Part shown: positions 1 to 11,723 of the stretch, piece after piece | Numbering within the stretch: position 1 is the stretch's first letter | Layout of the letters: the number at the start of each line of letters is the position of its first letter | DNA from: Batillaria attramentaria | Taxonomy: Eukaryota; Mollusca; Gastropoda; Batillariidae | NCBI GenBank assembly: GCA_018292915.2 | Contig: JACVVK020000016.1 | Location: forward strand, 1,475,001-1,539,000 | Direction: 5' to 3' | DNA length: 64,000 nt | Made by a program: the position numbers and the translations under genes | The notes under the pieces: generated by a model | What the model was told of the DNA's origin: nothing | What the model saw: the letters and a program-made list of their open reading frames with translations, nothing else | Databases searched by the model: none

Positions 1-877
1 CAGGGCCCCTGACCAGACAGTAACGACCAGTAAAGATTAGCCGCTGGCCTGTTGGTCAGTTTCACCCATTGTCTGCTAATCAGGACAAATTCGTTGTAAA
101 TCTTCTCAGCTTCAGTATGTCCAGTGCAGGCACATGTGAATCTCAGTGGTCTGCCGCAGTGATGGCGGTGTCCATCCGGCCGAGATAAGATCACGGTATG
201 GTGATCGAGGCACTGGCCGAAGTATGTGAAAGTTTTGTGTCGCCGTCAAGTACAGAAAAAAAAAACACACCAATGTGACAAGATAATTTTCATCGACCTT
301 AATTAAAATCGTGTTTGGTGGTCAAATAAAGTTAAAACTGAAGATGTCCATCCTGCTCTAACCGATAATAACAGGAAGCACAAACGGTGTATGGCTCCAG
401 CACTGAGGGTGGAAGCGAGGCTGGCGGACAGGAAAAGTGGGTGGGATGTGGTGACTGAGACAGATGTAACAGAACTAACTGTGACTCCCCACAGAATAAG
501 TTTAGTGGGGAGCGCCCCATCACATAAATCCTTGGTAACTTAATGACTCAGTGTAAATTTCCATGTCTGAGTTGCTCCAGTCTGGACTAGCCATCTGATC
601 GGGGCAGGTGACCGCTGGTCAGCCGTCACTGGCTAGTGTCCCGAATCAAGAACATTGACAGGGGCAGGTAATTGGTGCTTGCCAGCATGGTTAATTGCCC
701 TTTGTTTCTTGCATTTCTGTCGCCGAAGACGAGTCGTGTATCACTGTATGGTGGAATGCAGCACCGAGGAATGCAGGAGTCGCGCAGTGTGATGGATATC
801 AGTAGTGGGGATTCAACCGTGCAGCTGAAAGTTAATCGCCATGCATCGTTTGGTACAGATGTACCATTAAGCAGTGT
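1..877. other. Unannotated single-copy-looking DNA
   Basis: I see no gene, tRNA, terminal repeat or tandem repeat here. Open frames are short, overlap on both strands and match no family I recognise. Confidence 0.5.
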
Positions 878-885
878 CACACACA

Positions 886-926
<41 letters not shown>
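878..926. repeat. Compound microsatellite (CA)n(GA)n
   Basis: A perfect CA run passes directly into a perfect AG run at about 903. Open frames crossing it give THTHTH/RERERE peptides and are not genes. Confidence 0.95.
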
Positions 927-1633
927 CCGGCCCTTGTGCAGAGTGCACTGACAAGAAAAGACCTGCCATAATTTTTTTTAATTTTTTTTTACGGCGTGCA
1001 ATAACTCTCCGCACGCCCCGCACCCCCCTCCCTCCTCCTCCCAACTCATAACCCCCTCATTCCCTCACCCTCCCTCTCCCAGACCCCAGCGTAAGCGCTT
1101 TATAGTGACCATGAGTTTCATGAAAAGACCAAGAACAGCGTCCTTACACACAGTCGGAATACCACCACTGCGCTATACACGAACCCTAACTCTGTGCAAC
1201 GATGGGTCTTTTTTTTTTTAAATATGTAAGTGACGTCATGAATCACCTATTAGAGTGATTTGGACGATGGAACTTTTGTCCATACACAGATTTCAAGGTG
1301 CTGGATCTGTAACTAAACGTTCCACGTGAATCTGAAGCAAGGAAACTGTGTTTTGATGCAGAACACTTCACAGGTGTGCCGGCTTGTCACTGTCTCGATG
1401 CTCCGCTGCACAGTGACACCTTACCGTCACTGAACCCCCCACGGCCTCCTTGTTCCACTTTCTTCCCCCACCACCCCCTTCCGCCCCACCCCGTCTGATA
1501 GTCTAGCTGTCCTTACTGCCTAGTTGAGGAAAATTGCACGAGCACTTGACACCGCTGACGAAATGAACGGTGTCTGGGTTTGGTTGCTTCCCAGAGAAGT
1601 AACCGAAACCAACAGTACAGATTTCACGAGTGA

Positions 1634-1637
<4 letters not shown>
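927..1637. other. Unannotated DNA with C-rich patches
   Basis: It holds T-runs near 970-990 and 1209-1220 and C-rich stretches at 1017-1085 and 1435-1495. Nothing gene-like is visible. Confidence 0.5.
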
Positions 1638-1687
<50 letters not shown>

Positions 1688-1718
1688 GCGCGCGCGCGCG
1701 AGCGCGCACACACACACA
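1638..1718. repeat. Compound microsatellite (TC)n(AC)n(GC)n(AC)n
   Basis: About 30 bases of TC pass into AC, then a CG block of alternating purine-pyrimidine, then AC again. The AC/GC part is a classical Z-DNA-forming composition. Confidence 0.95.
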
Positions 1719-1838
1719 AGATGATGTTGATATTATTGCCATTGCTGTAAGTTTTAACATCGTCATCACTGAGATCACCACGGTAGTCCTCGAGGTCGTT
1801 GTTGTCGTCGTCGCTGTTGTTGTTGTCGGTATTTTACA

Positions 1839-2133
1839 TTATAGCCGTTTGTCAGCTGCAAGGTTATATATGTGTGTGTGACACACGAAGGGGAGCCGGG
1901 GTGGCCGAATGGTAGGGCGTTGGACTTCTAATGCTCGGGTCTTGAGTTCGTATCCCGGCTGGGGCCAAATATTTGTGCTGGCTGTTTCATCGTTGCTCCG
2001 TCTTCAATACATTTCATCGTTGCTCCCGTATATGGTGGAAAGGACGTTTAACCCCCGAAAACACCCACTGGCACCCCGCCCTTATAGCCGATGTTTGTCA
2101 GCTGAAACGTTATATATGTGTGTAACACACGAA
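1839..2133. repeat. About 51-bp direct repeats flanking a SINE
   Basis: Positions 1839-1889 and 2082-2133 are imperfect direct repeats. Both start TTATAGCCG, contain TTTGTCAGCTG and TTATATATGTGTGT, and end ACACACGAA. They bracket the SINE at 1890-2081 exactly. The length is far above the usual 5-20 bp target duplication. Differences include a 3-base indel, a 2-base indel and a few substitutions. Confidence 0.75.
1890..2081 (+). mobile_element. tRNA-derived SINE, family 1, copy 1
   Basis: The tRNA-like head starts GGGGAGCCGGGGTGG. It has an A-box-like TGGCCGAATGG and a B-box-like GAGTTCGTATC. The linker CCAAATATTTGTGCTGGC and the 3' block GGTGGAAAGGACGTTTAAC follow, as in the other copies. 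The body carries an internal duplication of TTTCATCGTTGCTCC, which is absent from the other copies. Such SINEs are transcribed by RNA polymerase III and moved by LINE machinery; that is known of the class, not seen here. I recognise the family only by comparison within this window. Confidence 0.85.
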
Positions 2134-2370
2134 CCGCCTGATAGGATGCCCATATTTAACTCTCTCCATGCTGAGAGTTTTTTCCCAGAAGCATACGAAC
2201 AGACGTTTTTCCCCTTTGACCGTTTTGCTAGCGCTGTACTGATTAAGTTCCTCACTTTATGACTGAGAATTAAAATAGAAAGTTGGCGATCTCATAAATC
2301 GCACCTCTACAGCCAGGCGTTGTGAATGTGAGCGCCCTCAGCATAGACAGAGTTAAAGACAAGTGTAGAA

Positions 2371-2445
2371 GATAGCTCAGGTGACTGAAAGTTGCACTCT
2401 CCATCAGAAGGTTGTGGGTTCGAATCTCAACATGGTCGCATGGAC
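2371..2445 (+). mobile_element. tRNA-like SINE head (second type)
   Basis: TAGCTCAGGTGAC fits a Pol III A box and GGTTCGAATCTC fits a B box about 45 bases downstream, the spacing of a tRNA. The stems do not fold into a convincing acceptor, so a tRNA-derived repeat is more likely than a functional tRNA. Its 3' end is not defined. Confidence 0.5.
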
Positions 2446-2690
2446 GAAATTTAACCTCTTGATTTTTCTTAACTGTTTAGTACAAGTTACAACAAACAAA
2501 CCTAGCTCACATAGCCAGAAGAAACGGACAACATTAGGAACAGACTGACACTGACTGCTTTACTCTCGTCTAGGCTTGGGCTCGAACTCACTGTCACCAC
2601 ATTGGCCGGCAGGCTGGGGACCAACACACGGCCCACTCAGCCATCTGCCGTCCACAATCACGGACGGCCGGTTTACCGGTGCCCTGGCGC

Positions 2691-2930
2691 TTCTTCTTCT
2701 TTTTAACTACTTTATTATCCCTTTCGGGCTGATTCCCCCTGGGGAAACGCGTCGCTGCGGTGCAGCGCCACCCAATACATATCCTATATTTTTTTACAAT
2801 TTGCTTGGGGAGGAAAGCCGGATAACCCGGAGAGAAACCCCCGATGAGCAGCCCGGTAGCCAGGAAAAACCGGTATCACATATCACAAGCTCGACCACGC
2901 TTCATCGCCATGACATTGGTGACGGCCGTT
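2691..2930 (-). mobile_element. Possible 3' end of a retroelement with (GAA)n tail
   Basis: Read on the minus strand, the stretch ends in GGATAATAAAGTAG followed by a short A/GAA-rich tail at about 2691-2705. This resembles the 3' tails of non-LTR elements and of the LINE at 40725-41177. I see no coding remnant and no target duplication, so the assignment is tentative. Confidence 0.3.
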
Positions 2931-3114
2931 CAGTAGCGCAGCGGCTAAACCCGACGCGCTACTTATTAGACCACCACTCACCTTCAAAAACAGTAAACGA
3001 ACTGTACTATTACGTTACTACAATCTAAAGATAATGTTCATATTTCAAAATAACGGGTTTAGTTGAGAGTCAGTACTCGGTGTCGAAACTATTGAAGTGG
3101 CAGCATTTCGTTTA

Positions 3115-3140
3115 CCCCCCCCCCCCCCCCCCCCCCCCCC
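3115..3140. repeat. Poly-C run (26 C)
   Basis: An uninterrupted run of 26 C. The length should be treated cautiously because homopolymers are error-prone in assemblies. Confidence 0.9.
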
Positions 3141-4190
3141 GTGGCAAGTCTTGCTCGAGGACAGTGGAGGCCTGTCGAAGTTACCCCGTCCCCAACTGTC
3201 AGCGGGGACCCCGATGAGGTGACACCGTGTCAGACGTACGAGAGTGTGGATCAGTGATGTGGAAAAGATCTCATCTACATGTCGTTCTTCCTGGCTGCCT
3301 CGTTCACTCAGCCGTGACGACTCCCTCCCGCTGTGGTTTGAAGGGCAACAGTCTTCGCTTCACAGACTGATTGGATAACCCCTGGATTCAATTTTATGTT
3401 CGTCATTCAGATGGAGTGACTGGGGCCATCATTAACCTGGTTGTATGATACATTATATAGTGCACTTGCTATATAACCCAACGCACTCCAGCAATCGCCA
3501 TTTCGGGGCTTTATCGCGGCTTTTTTTATGAAAACCGGCACATAAAATTACGCCATGCATAAATTACCGTCACCTCTCGTTCTTTTTTAAAGTGTTCGTG
3601 GGGCATTGTTAAAAAGTCATGAATATGTTCGGACGACATCGATCACATTTCAATACATTTTACTCGCTTGTAAATTTCGGCATTTCTGCATTGATGCGCT
3701 CAGGGTTTTGATCTTGTGTGAGGAAGACAGTTTTACTGTCGATACAAACACGCACGATGCAAAGTTGTTCACACACACTAGATTTTAAATGGTGTTGAAC
3801 CCGGCACTAAAATGTATGCCATAAGCATTGAAAAGAAACCCCATGCATATCAATGACGCCGTATAATGGCCAGACTTGTTTCGCACTCAACACAGTCAAT
3901 ACAAGTCCAAATACCAGCAAACAATGCACTGAGTCAGCGGTCCAGAGAGTATCATTATTCCTGAGATTTTTTTTTTTTGTGACGGCTAGAGTTGTACTTG
4001 AGTAAAAAGGACTTGGAAATGACACCATAAACAACAATAGAGAGTTTTCACTTCCCTCTTCCAGACCCGTAGAGCGACTATATTTTGACCTCTGGTCACA
4101 AGAATACTCAGTTTAAACTGGGCAAACACACGCATGTCATCTTTTTATATCATGGGCAATGATAGTGGAAAAGTAGGTAACAAATCCACC
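3141..4190. other. Unannotated DNA
   Basis: No gene, RNA gene or repeat is recognised. Short open frames at 3606-3788 (+) and 3807-4037 (-) have no family features. Confidence 0.5.
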
Positions 4191-4697
4191 TTTGAAAGGG
4201 GGGGGGGGTGTCATCATTTCCACCCGACCCTCGACCGGTCCTAACTTCTCAACATCCGTTATGCCGCACACTCACACTATCCTTCCCCCTCCACCCCACC
4301 TAGCCCTGTCCCATCCCTTATTCAATAGCTCCCGTCCACTGCCGCCCCCCCTCCGAACAGTGGTCGGGAATATGAAACTCTAGTGAACACAGGTACCAGA
4401 GGGTTGGGTACATCCTACCTACCGAATGAACTAGACATAGATATACACCCTGCGGGTTTCCAGCACGTAAACAGGCCATAGCAAAGCAAAGGCATAAAAG
4501 TAATGTGTTCTTTATAGCATCTTGTTGTGTTTTCATCTTGGACATAAAACCAGCCGGCGCTGAGGCAGGTGGACAAGGAGGCATTGTGCCGTGTGCATGT
4601 ACATGGTGTAGGCTTCTTACCATGACATAAGATAAGTGACACGGATTAGTGCTTGCTTGTGATTAAGAGAGTAATGAAACCTACACACAGACTACAA

Positions 4698-4706
<9 letters not shown>

Positions 4707-4752
<46 letters not shown>

Positions 4753-4788
4753 ACGTTATGATATTCTTCAACCAGCGAACCGGCTGAG

Positions 4789-4826
<38 letters not shown>

Positions 4827-4853
4827 CGCCAGTGTGTGTGTGTGTGTGTGTGT
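4707..4853. repeat. Microsatellites (CT)n, then (GT)n in two blocks
   Basis: CT runs cover about 4707-4751. GT runs cover 4790-4825 and 4832-4853, split by GCCGCCA. The two GT blocks probably derive from one interrupted tract. Confidence 0.95.
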
Positions 4854-5018
4854 AACTGAAGAGACGCTCTGTTAAACAACGTCCCATTTTCAGGACGCTG
4901 GGCGTAACTGGGTTAACTACCCACGTTACTGAATCTATTGACGCATGCAATTATTCACAAAGTCTGAATACATAATGATTATTTACACAAATCGCAATCA
5001 GGATCAACTCCATGTGTA

Positions 5019-5085
5019 GTCGACAGGTCGGTGTGTCCTGTCATCTGACTGGACCGTGGTTCGAATTTCAGTCAGTGCTGTCATC
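5019..5085 (+). mobile_element. Weak tRNA-like head
   Basis: GTGGTTCGAATTTC fits a B box, with a poor A-box-like segment (AGGTCGGTGTGTCC) upstream at suitable spacing. This is a probable decayed SINE head and could be chance. Confidence 0.3.
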
Positions 5086-5195
5086 GCTTTTGGGATCCCC
5101 TGATGTTAGTCCGACACTGCTGGGTGATTCACATCCTGAATGGTCTCTTCCTCAGGCCTTTTTGGCCCTCATGACAGGGAAATGTTCATAGGGGA

Positions 5196-5265
5196 CGAGG
5201 TGGCTCCGTGGTACAAGCACTTAATGTGACTGACATTTGGCGAGTTTGAATATATGTGTTTACTC
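5196..5265 (+). mobile_element. Weak tRNA-like head
   Basis: GAGGTGGCTCCGTGGTAC resembles an A box and GCGAGTTTGAATATA a decayed B box. This is possibly a SINE head related to the neighbour at 5019. Confidence 0.3.
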
Positions 5266-5540
5266 ATAATTTGTGTTGACGCAGTATTCCAATGGCCCTG
5301 ATTTTCAAATCAACCCCGCGGCTGTGATAACATAATGGCCATAAAATCCCCGCTTCTTCATTCCCCCCCTCCCCCTCAAACCTCACCCTCCAACACCACC
5401 ACTACCCCCATCCCTTCTCCTGCCCACCCCCGAGCAGTATACTATCTGGCAACGACGTTTATGATTTTTATGTTTTGCAATGGCAAAATGATGATAATTA
5501 TGTTATATGCATGGCATGTAAATCATCGCAAAGCAACGAA

Positions 5541-5640
5541 TCGCTTCCGACCCAGTGCAGTCAAATCGCTTCCGACCCAGTGCAGTCAAATCGCTTCCGA
5601 CCCAGTGCAGTCAAATCGCTTCCGACCCAGTGCAGTCAAA
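5541..5640. repeat. 25-bp tandem repeat, 4 perfect copies
   Basis: The unit starts TCGCTTCCGACCCAG and ends CAGTCAAA. Four identical copies occupy 5541-5565, 5566-5590, 5591-5615 and 5616-5640. A unit of 25 is not a multiple of three, so the apparent frame over it is not conserved coding. Identity implies recent expansion or homogenisation. Confidence 0.95.
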
Positions 5641-5699
5641 TCGTCGCCAGAGCAAGTGTGTATACATGTATACGTGCAAAATGGGTTAAACCCGTAAAA

Positions 5700-7811
5700 A
5701 CTGTTGCGAGGGGTTATTTTATTTTATTTCTTTTTTTGTGAAGTTTTCTGCCAGCGTGTCGCGCTGCCGTGCGAAAATGTTCCACCAGGTCTATTCCCGG
5801 AGGGGTGTGTTCCCTAACCCAACCCTGAGTGAGTGAGTTTCAGTTTAGGGCTAAAAGCCGCGCAATCCACAAAGACTAATTCGCGGCTGATAACCTAACC
5901 CTAAGCACACACAGCAGGAACATAGACGTTGGGGAACGTAGAGCTGACCCTAAAAAACACCTCATTTCCACAGATCTGACGGGTGATACTTTCTCAGCTT
6001 ATGTATTGCGTTTCACAGCGTGACTGTATCGGTGCATCAGTGTGTGGGTTCGTGTGTACTTTTGACTACGACAGTGTGGAAAACCCGTCACACGCTAAAC
6101 GGCGCATCTGCCATCGATCAGTACAGCGACATCGCCCGTTCTGCTTCCTCCACACTAATAATTATGTCTTTAGATACGGGGAGATTAGGAAAGACACAAT
6201 TCTATCGTCCATGGTAACATTATTGGATCTGGCGGCCGCTTAATTAGGACAAATGACGGTAGCACTGCTGTAACACGCGAGCCCAGGCTTGAAATTGAAC
6301 CCCTTTTGCCATTAAATGACTTATGGATTACGTTGTGCCAGTGCACGGCAGAAGACATCAAGTTACAGTTTTCCCTATGTGTTTCCCGACAATGAAATGA
6401 GCAAAATAACTGTTCAGTTCAATACTCAGCCCGGCGAAGAATCACGTGCTCACACGCAGCACGCAGGGCACCTCAGTTTTCAGTTGGATTATTCGGGCTG
6501 AAGTATTGACGAGTTATTTCGCTCTTGGTATCGGATGCAACACACTGCAGAACCGACACCAGCGTTCCAGTCTCAGTGTCAAGCCAAAAATACAAAGATT
6601 GTTATTCCTTTCTCCCCATTTGGAGTATGGAGGAATGTCAAGTAATTTATCATACATGATTCATGTAACATACTGAAATACACACAAATACGTGTATAAC
6701 GAAAGAAATCACAACAAAACCAGAAAGCACATAGCATGATAAAAACAGACAGTAGTTGATGTGTGCAAGGTACAGAACATTTTGTTATATCTAATGAACC
6801 CCCGCCACACACTTGTGATGACCGAGGTCAGCCGGGGCAACCCAACACGTTCATGTTCTCATTACGTGCATCTCTTGGGTCAGTGAGTGCGGAGTCATAC
6901 CGGAGTGACATCATGTTACACGCGAACGCCAGCTATAAAACAATAGTCTGTTGACAGACAATAAGCTGCACCCGAGCCCATAATGACAAGCGTGGCAGCT
7001 GATGCCCCGTGTATTATTCGCCAAACCACTGTGTTGGAACAAACAGGGCAAGTGAACGTGAGACTTCATTAGCTGTAGGGTGTAGTTTTCAGCTGCCGTT
7101 TTCTCGGTTAACGCGACACTACTGCAACATGCTGCACGCGCACAGCACGTGACTTGTGGCGAGTACGTGGTAAAAAAAAAAACCAAAAAAACAAGAGTGA
7201 AAACAAGAGTGAAAAGTTTTAGAGTGCATGCAGGCTTTTGCAATGACTCCCGGCGGCCAAGTTTGCAAGAACGATATTCGATAGTTTTTCGTTTTATGTC
7301 TTAAAACTATTATTATAGACTGAAAAGGCACGGTTGGAGAGTCGTTCGTGAAAAAATCACACAGTTATCTACAGCAAGAACTGATTCCGACTACAAAACC
7401 CAAGACAAGAAGTTAAACAGCCCTGCTTTGAAATCCACAACAGTTTTGTTGATAACTCATACATCATAATCAAACTGATAAAATCAATTCATTTGTACTT
7501 GGTGTCAACATTTAGAGTCTCTTTGATGCACTGAATATTACAAATAGCCAAGCGGCTGTCAGATCAAAGCACCGCCGGTACTTCATTCCACACAAATTTA
7601 GCGGACTGATTTCCTGTGTTTCAAGTTCACTATGCGCAGAGAACGAAAAACAAGACTGTTGTCCACTTTTGCAGCTTCATCTTGAAAAACGACTCTTTGT
7701 CTTTGACATTCACCCACAGTCAGTCCGACACTAACTTCCGCCGTGTTTACTCCGTCGTCTGTCAGTAATGGGTATAACCTCCCGTGGTAGGAATCACCTC
7801 CCGACAACTCC
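5700..7811. other. Unannotated DNA
   Basis: No gene or repeat family is recognised. Open frames at 5983-6243 and 6911-7243 show no domain or signal I can name. T-rich (5710-5740) and A-rich (7171-7195) patches are present. Confidence 0.5.
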
Positions 7812-8018
7812 TTGCCACACTGCGGGGAGCCGGGGTGGCCAAATGGTAGAGTGTTAGACTCAGTTCTAATGCTCACGTCGTGAGTTCGTATCCCGGCTGG
7901 GGCCAAATATTTGTGCTGGCTTTTTCATCGTTGCCCCGTCTTTGATATCACGCGTATGTGGTGGAAAAGGACGTTAAACCCCCATCCACCCATCCCACGC
8001 ACCATTGGCACACTGCGG
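7812..8018. repeat. Target-site duplication of SINE copy 2
   Basis: TTGCCACACTGCGG (7812-7825) and TTGGCACACTGCGG (8005-8018) match at 13 of 14 positions and bracket the SINE at 7826-8004. Confidence 0.85.
7826..8004 (+). mobile_element. tRNA-derived SINE, family 1, copy 2 (full length)
   Basis: The head GGAGCCGGGGTGGCC, A box TGGCCAAATGG, B box GAGTTCGTATCC, linker CCAAATATTTGTGCTGGC and 3' block GTGGAAAAGGACGTTAAAC are all present. The copy is complete and flanked by a 14-bp near-perfect target duplication, so it inserted as a single retrotransposed unit. Confidence 0.92.
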
Positions 8019-9291
8019 ACCAGCCGTTTGAGATTTTCCTCGTCCAAATTGTTCCACGTGAAAATATACACACGGAAAGCTAAGTGGGTCAGCTAAAACT
8101 GTATTGAACTGCAATGTCCGAGCGCATTAGCACGTGAAACAATACATTGTTTTAACTTGTTGGCTTCAGTTATTTTTTTCCGAGGAACTTTTATTTTGTG
8201 TGTTTCAAAACCGCCACCCGTACTTAGTTACCTGTCACTGACGTGTCAGTTCTCAACTGCTTGTCATGTTGCATATTTTGTATTTGGTCCACTTGCCTAT
8301 CTATACCTTGTTCAGTGTTGGGACGAAGCCAAACATCACGTGCTCTCTGGGGTACAGCATGGGACAACCTGCTGGCTACCTCAGGGCTGAGGGTAGACCT
8401 TCGGCTTCGTCCCTAACCTGTGTTCAGTCACAATCATCCACTTGACGCAGGCTCATTCCTTCCTTGCCGAGCCAACTTATGTTTTGGAACAGTTTTGCTC
8501 GTGAGTGCACCTATACGCTCCAAATACTTTGTCTTGATGATTAGTACAGCTCTTAATGGGACACGAAGTTTTACTTACAGTGTGTGCGAGCGGTCGTATA
8601 TTCAAATTCTATGACTGTTGCTACACTACGACAGTAATGCCGGAGCCGCGCTCATTGTGGTCGCCACGTCATCGAGTACGCTTCTGTTGGCTTAGTGCCA
8701 GCATTACATGCGCTGTCACTGAACAGATGCCTAAGTGGTGTGATGATAGATACCCACAAAAACAGCTCAGGACAATCTGTGAGCATAAAAATTGTAGCAT
8801 TAGCCCCTTGAAAGAAAAATATACCTTTGATCGAAGAGGTACCGAGTTACAACTGTCTAAATGATCAGTGCATCCGTCCCAGTGAAGTCTAGCTTGTCTA
8901 AGCGTGGTATTGTCACCCGACAATGCTGCCCTGGTTTCACAAGCAATTACAGGACATCATACATAATATCAACACGATACCAATGTGATATTTCATGCAG
9001 CTGGCAACCCGTGGTGTAAACACAAATAGAAAATGCGGGCAATTGATGGCAGTCGGTTTTAGTAATTGTGCTGCACGTTATCTGGCCAACATATGTGGGA
9101 CACGCTGCATACCGCTGGCCGGCGGGATATGATACCATGCAGCATCTGTTTACCATATTACTAAGTAGGTTTTGTAACACTTCTCTTGATACAAACACAG
9201 TGGAGGACAGTCCATTAAAGCCTGTCCATTAATTTTCCTTTTCTGACGTCAGTCTCCGATTGCGGACACCGGCACAGGTAAAAATTGACTG

Positions 9292-9294
<3 letters not shown>
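8019..9294. other. Unannotated DNA
   Basis: No gene is recognised. An 11-bp inverted pair (8320-8330 and 8403-8413, GGGACGAAGCC and its complement) lies about 70 bases apart. About 40 bases near 8475-8515 resemble the minus strand of 17600-17645, suggesting an old dispersed repeat. Confidence 0.45.

Positions 9295-9338
<44 letters not shown>
9295..9338. repeat. Microsatellite (GA)n
   Basis: A perfect GA run of about 22 units. Confidence 0.95.
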
Positions 9339-9343
<5 letters not shown>

Positions 9344-9536
9344 TACATCAGACATACACTGGTTTAAGTGGAAACAGCTTGAACCTACAAGCCCGCCGGC
9401 AACCGAAAAAAGAAAAATGCGCAAGAAAAACAAAGAAACAAACAACAGACAAACAAACATAATTTTACAACTGAGGAGATAAAGTTTTGTTCATGTTTTG
9501 TTGAGCTAATCTGCCTTTGCTGCGGGGAAGAGAGAC

Positions 9537-9765
<229 letters not shown>

Positions 9766-10255
9766 GGGAGCGGAGATTGAAACAAAATTGACACGTTCGA
9801 TGGTTTGGCAATCGTAGAGATAAGGTGGTTGTAATAATACTTGCAGCAGTCAGAGGGCACGCACAAAGCAAATGTCAATATATATATATAGCAGCCCCCC
9901 CCCTCCCCTTCTCTCTCTCTTTCTTTCTTTGCCAGTCATTTTTCAACTGTGTGTGTCTGCAACCAGAGACTGATGACAGAAAAAGAAAATGAACGGACAG
10001 GTTTGAATGGACTGTTTTCCACTGTGTTTGTATCAAAAAAGTACTACCTAGTAAGTCGTGGCATGAGTTGGTGCCACACATAATGGCACAGAAAAGCTTT
10101 TCAGAAACTTGGCGCCTAGGCGCTTTTACCGATCATACATCCGTTCAAAGTGTACGTCATGAGATTCGCCACGTGGAATGAAAGGTAAGTGCGGCATGTT
10201 TTGGGACGCACGGGCTGCTGCTGTCTGTGTACACTGATCTCTCCTGGTAGCTGGT

Positions 10256-10436
10256 GTGGGTGGGTGTTTGGGGGTTCAGTTAACGTCCTTTTCAACTGTA
10301 TACGGGTGATATCAATGACGTGGCAAGGAAAAAAATGCCAGCGCCAATATTGGGCTCCATCCTAGTCAGGGTTCGGACTCATCATCCGAGCATCGACAAT
10401 TCAAACGCTCTACCATTCGGCTATCTACGCATCCCC
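10256..10436 (-). mobile_element. tRNA-derived SINE, family 1, copy 3
   Basis: On the minus strand the A box (TAGCCGAATGG), an altered B box, the body with TTGATATCACCCGTAT and the 3' block AAAAGGACGTTAAC are recognisable. It lies head-to-head with copy 4 on the plus strand, separated by about 45 C-rich bases. I found no clear target duplication. Confidence 0.8.
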
Positions 10437-10481
10437 CCCTACCCCCTTATCCCCTTATCCCGGCCCTACCCCCTCGCCCCC

Positions 10482-10611
10482 TCGGGTCGTGAATTCGATT
10501 CCCGACCGGTGCTAAAAACGTGTGCTGGCCCCGTTGCCCCGTCTTTGATATCACCCTTTTGTGATTTTGTGTTGTTTTTGTGGTGGAAACGGACGTTAAA
10601 CTTTGAAACGC
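10482..10611 (+). mobile_element. tRNA-derived SINE, family 1, copy 4 (5' truncated)
   Basis: It begins inside the tRNA head at TCGGGTCGTGAATTCG, so the A box is missing. The B box, the body (CCCCGTCTTTGATATCACC) and a 3' block with GGACGTTAAAC follow. It forms an inverted pair with copy 3. Confidence 0.8.
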
Positions 10612-11167
10612 CCACCACACCCCAGCCCCCACCCCCTACTGACCCCCCCCCTCCCCCGCCCCTCCAACGGTAGTTGACGCGGACGGAGGTGAACTTAGGT
10701 TTAAGGGAGGGAGGAGGGGGCAAACAAAACGGTGCGTGTTCGGGGTATACACCTGCACCCGAGACAAGCGAGGTTGACCCTGCATGTTATTGTGAACGGG
10801 TCAGCGATGCTGTGTTGACATACACCCAGGAAACTTTACATGTGAACCGAGTGCAAATGCTGACTCAGCTGTCAGTATACGGCATGCGGCCATCTCATCT
10901 TTCAATAAGATAATGAAGAAATGGGTTTGATAAACCACATTAGTGGACTCTGTGGTAGGGGTGACAAGAAAACTGTTCTCATTATCACATCAGTGATAAA
11001 ACAATATGCAGTGGATGTCGCCAGGACTGACTGAAGTCACTTTTGGTCGTGCTAATCCTAAACAAATTCTGCCAAACGCCAGGGAAGATTTTCCATTACC
11101 CATTTTGGATTACTAAACTCCCCTTCCCCTTTCTCCTTTCCCCATGCAGTAGCCCCTTCCACCCCTT

Positions 11168-11234
11168 CCACCCCCCCCCCCACCCCCAAAAAGTAAACAA
11201 ACAAAACAAAAGAAAAGAAAACCCAAAACAAAAA

Positions 11235-11297
<63 letters not shown>

Positions 11298-11344
11298 CAC
11301 ACACACGCACAAACGCACGCACGCACGCACGCACGCACGCACAC
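11168..11344. repeat. C-run, A-rich block, then (AC)n and (ACGC)n
   Basis: A C-rich run near 11171 and A-rich spacer lead into a perfect AC tract (11236-11310), which changes to ACGC tetranucleotides up to about 11344. Long VCVCV/THTHT frames over it are artefacts. Confidence 0.95.
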
Positions 11345-11723
11345 ATATTAAGTGAGAAGAGAGGGGCAGGTGTTCTATCAGACACATAAAGTGCAAGCAC
11401 ATGAATATTTGTTCTCGTAACATGACTGCAGCACTGAGTTTGTTTGCATTTTGTCTCGCATTAAACGTGGACTGCACTTCCACTCAGACACTGAAAATAA
11501 AAGGTTTTGCAACCTATTTTTAAATGAATATCTCCTTTTTCAGAGTTTTGTTTATCGACAGTACAGTCAACAAACAGACGTCTACGTCACGATGAAGTTT
11601 CTATTTCGTCATGCACTGTGACACGACAACTCACCACGATGCCACTCAAACCTTACTCGAGGCTTTTACCCCATCCCACTAAGCAATGAAGCGTCACCGT
11701 CATTGAAAGCTGCAATATTCCTC

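Noticed and set aside
2371..2445. Functional tRNA gene
   Set aside because: A and B boxes are present, but I could not pair an acceptor stem or a clean anticodon arm. The same applies to the other tRNA-like heads.
6230..6247. GCGGCCGCTTAATTAG, resembling a NotI-PacI cloning linker
   Set aside because: The second site is incomplete and the flanks continue as ordinary genomic sequence. Treated as chance.
8320..8413. 11-bp inverted repeat GGGACGAAGCC
   Set aside because: Short arms with a 72-base loop and no other element features. Not enough to call a transposon.
10835..10875. Similarity of ACATGTGAACCGAGTGCAAA to the 306-bp tandem near 52465
   Set aside because: Only about 25 bases, without extension on either side. 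Could be a remnant of the same family but not supportable.
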